DNA of 64,000 nucleotides from Candidatus Didemnitutus sp. (GTDB lineage Bacteria > Verrucomicrobiota > Verrucomicrobiia > Opitutales > Opitutaceae): positions 2,170,001-2,234,000 of the forward strand of contig JAHCAY010000001.1 of the NCBI GenBank assembly GCA_019634575.1, read 5' to 3'. Every line of letters starts with the position of its first letter. The stretch's first letter is position 1. A model generated the notes under the pieces. That model saw only the letters and a list, made by a program, of their open reading frames with translations, made no database searches and was not told the origin of the DNA. Below are positions 63,098 to 64,000 of this stretch, in pieces. The translations under genes and the position numbers were made by a program.

Positions 63098-64000
63098 ATG
63101 AGCCAGCTCGGAAAAATCTCCGACTCCGTCGATACCTACAACGCCTTCGTCCGGGCCGAAGTGCAGCGCGCCCGCACCGACGCCGCCTACGCCGCGGACC
63201 TCCGCGCTCGCTGGGAAAAAATCCGCGCGAGCGTCGATCACACGACGTCGCCCACCGGCACCAAAATCCCGCGCCTCGCGCTGCCCGACACCGACGAGCC
63301 CGGTGCCATCGCCGACTATCTCCTCGGCCAAGGACTGCCCGGCTCGTTCCCCTACGCCAACGCCGCTTACCGCGAGATGTATCTCGACCGCGACAGCGCG
63401 ACCGGCGAGGAACCGATGCGCCTCTTCGCCGGCCTCGGCCTCGCGGAGGACACCAACGCGCGCTTCAAATACCTTTCGCGAAACCAAAAGAGCATCCGCC
63501 TCTCCACCGCGTTCGACGGCCCGACGCTCTACGGCCTCGACTCCGATCACGAAGGCGTGCTCGGCAAAGTCGGCGAGGGCGGCGTCGCGATCGACACGGT
63601 GGAGGACATGCAGCGGCTCTTCGCCGGCTTTGACCTCACGCGCAAAGACGCCTCCGTCTCCATGACGATGAACGCCCCCGCGCCGATCATCCTCGCGATG
63701 TTCATCGCCGCCGCAAAGCGCCGCTTCGGCGCCGATTGCGTCCCGAATCTCCGCGGCACCATCCAGGCCGACATGCTCAAGGAAGTGCAGGCGCAGAACG
63801 AAGTCATCTTCCCCATCGACGCGTCGCTGCGCTTCCTCGGCGACATGATGGAGTGGTGCGTGCCCAACATGCCGCGCTGGTATCCCGTCTCGATCTCCGG
63901 TTACCACATCGCCGAGGCCGGCGCGACGCCCGTGCAGCAAGCCGCGTTCACGCTCTCGAACGGCTTCACCTACGTCGAGCTGCTCAAGCAGCGCGGCGCC
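63098..64000 (+). CDS. Acyl-CoA mutase large (substrate-binding) subunit, cut by window end
   Basis: The first 301 residues of a methylmalonyl/isobutyryl-CoA mutase-type TIM barrel; it continues beyond the window. IcmF-like landmarks: GSFPYA (82-87), RLSTAFDGPTLYG, DASVSMTMNAPAP, GTIQADMLKEVQAQNEVIFP (220-239), VSISGYHIAEAGA. At the specificity positions used to tell the mutases apart, Gln233 sits where methylmalonyl-CoA mutase has the Arg that binds the free carboxylate, while Tyr95 sits where that enzyme has its Tyr. The true substrate is therefore open. It lies 16 bases after the B12/GTPase subunit. Confidence 0.88.
   Translation, partial: MSQLGKISDSVDTYNAFVRAEVQRARTDAAYAADLRARWEKIRASVDHTTSPTGTKIPRLALPDTDEPGAIADYLLGQGLPGSFPYANAAYREMYLDRDSATGEEPMRLFAGLGLAEDTNARFKYLSRNQKSIRLSTAFDGPTLYGLDSDHEGVLGKVGEGGVAIDTVEDMQRLFAGFDLTRKDASVSMTMNAPAPIILAMFIAAAKRRFGADCVPNLRGTIQADMLKEVQAQNEVIFPIDASLRFLGDMMEWCVPNMPRWYPVSISGYHIAEAGATPVQQAAFTLSNGFTYVELLKQRGA

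Overview
The window is about 64 kb of very GC-rich bacterial chromosome. Several features point to a Verrucomicrobia-type organism, most likely Opitutaceae. Three secreted proteins end in PEP-CTERM sorting tails, one of them a large autotransporter-associated beta-strand repeat protein. There is a single short type IV pilin-like gene and an orphan duplicated FtsX-type permease. Intergenic repeats of the CACGGAT...ATCCGTG type are scattered through the window. The taxonomic call is inference from gene content and codon use, not from a marker gene.

Layout. 1-2.7 kb: a truncated secreted protein and a haem-c-motif exported protein. 3-13.7 kb: housekeeping and envelope genes (orphan ORF, RlmM-like rRNA methyltransferase, DAHP synthase, DUF2062 protein, NamZ/DUF1343 lipoprotein, PEP-CTERM metalloprotease, Ste24-type M48 peptidase, MsrB, XseA, TVP38 protein). 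13.8-28.6 kb: nine consecutive glycosyltransferases (two GT2 polyprenyl-phosphate sugar transferases and seven multi-spanning GT-C-like enzymes), running directly into a type IV pilin gene with its own terminator. 29.1-30.4 kb: rsfS, nadD and tRNA-Leu(UAA). 30.4-35.3 kb: an L-fucose-type sugar cluster (FucP, FucU/RbsD, zinc alcohol dehydrogenase, aldo/keto reductase, AraC regulator). 35.5-39.2 kb: prpB-prpC-prpD of the 2-methylcitrate cycle, diverging from the fucose cluster.

39.2-44.1 kb is the accessory part. It holds an orphan P-loop ATPase with visibly lower GC, a complete IS3-family element with an A7 frameshift site, three copies of the CACGGAT repeat, and a divergent tautomerase/HxlR pair. 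44.1-50 kb: an esterase, a TMTC-like TPR glycosyltransferase coupled to methylglyoxal synthase, then a tetR-hydrolase-SDR module with two near-identical candidate operators. 50-61.7 kb: M14 carboxypeptidase, small WxxGxW lipoprotein, asnS, duplicated FtsX permease, M23 peptidase and the beta-strand repeat protein. The right edge (61.8-64 kb) carries an IcmF-like acyl-CoA mutase split into two genes; the second runs off the window.

Metabolic reading (inference): fucose breakdown yields C3 units that can become propionyl-CoA. The adjacent methylcitrate genes and the B12-dependent mutase would handle short-chain acyl-CoA. The glycosyltransferase block beside the pilin gene suggests pilin or surface glycosylation. 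The most novel-looking objects are the orphan ATPase island, the split mutase with an unusual predicted active-site pair, and the TetR operator pair.
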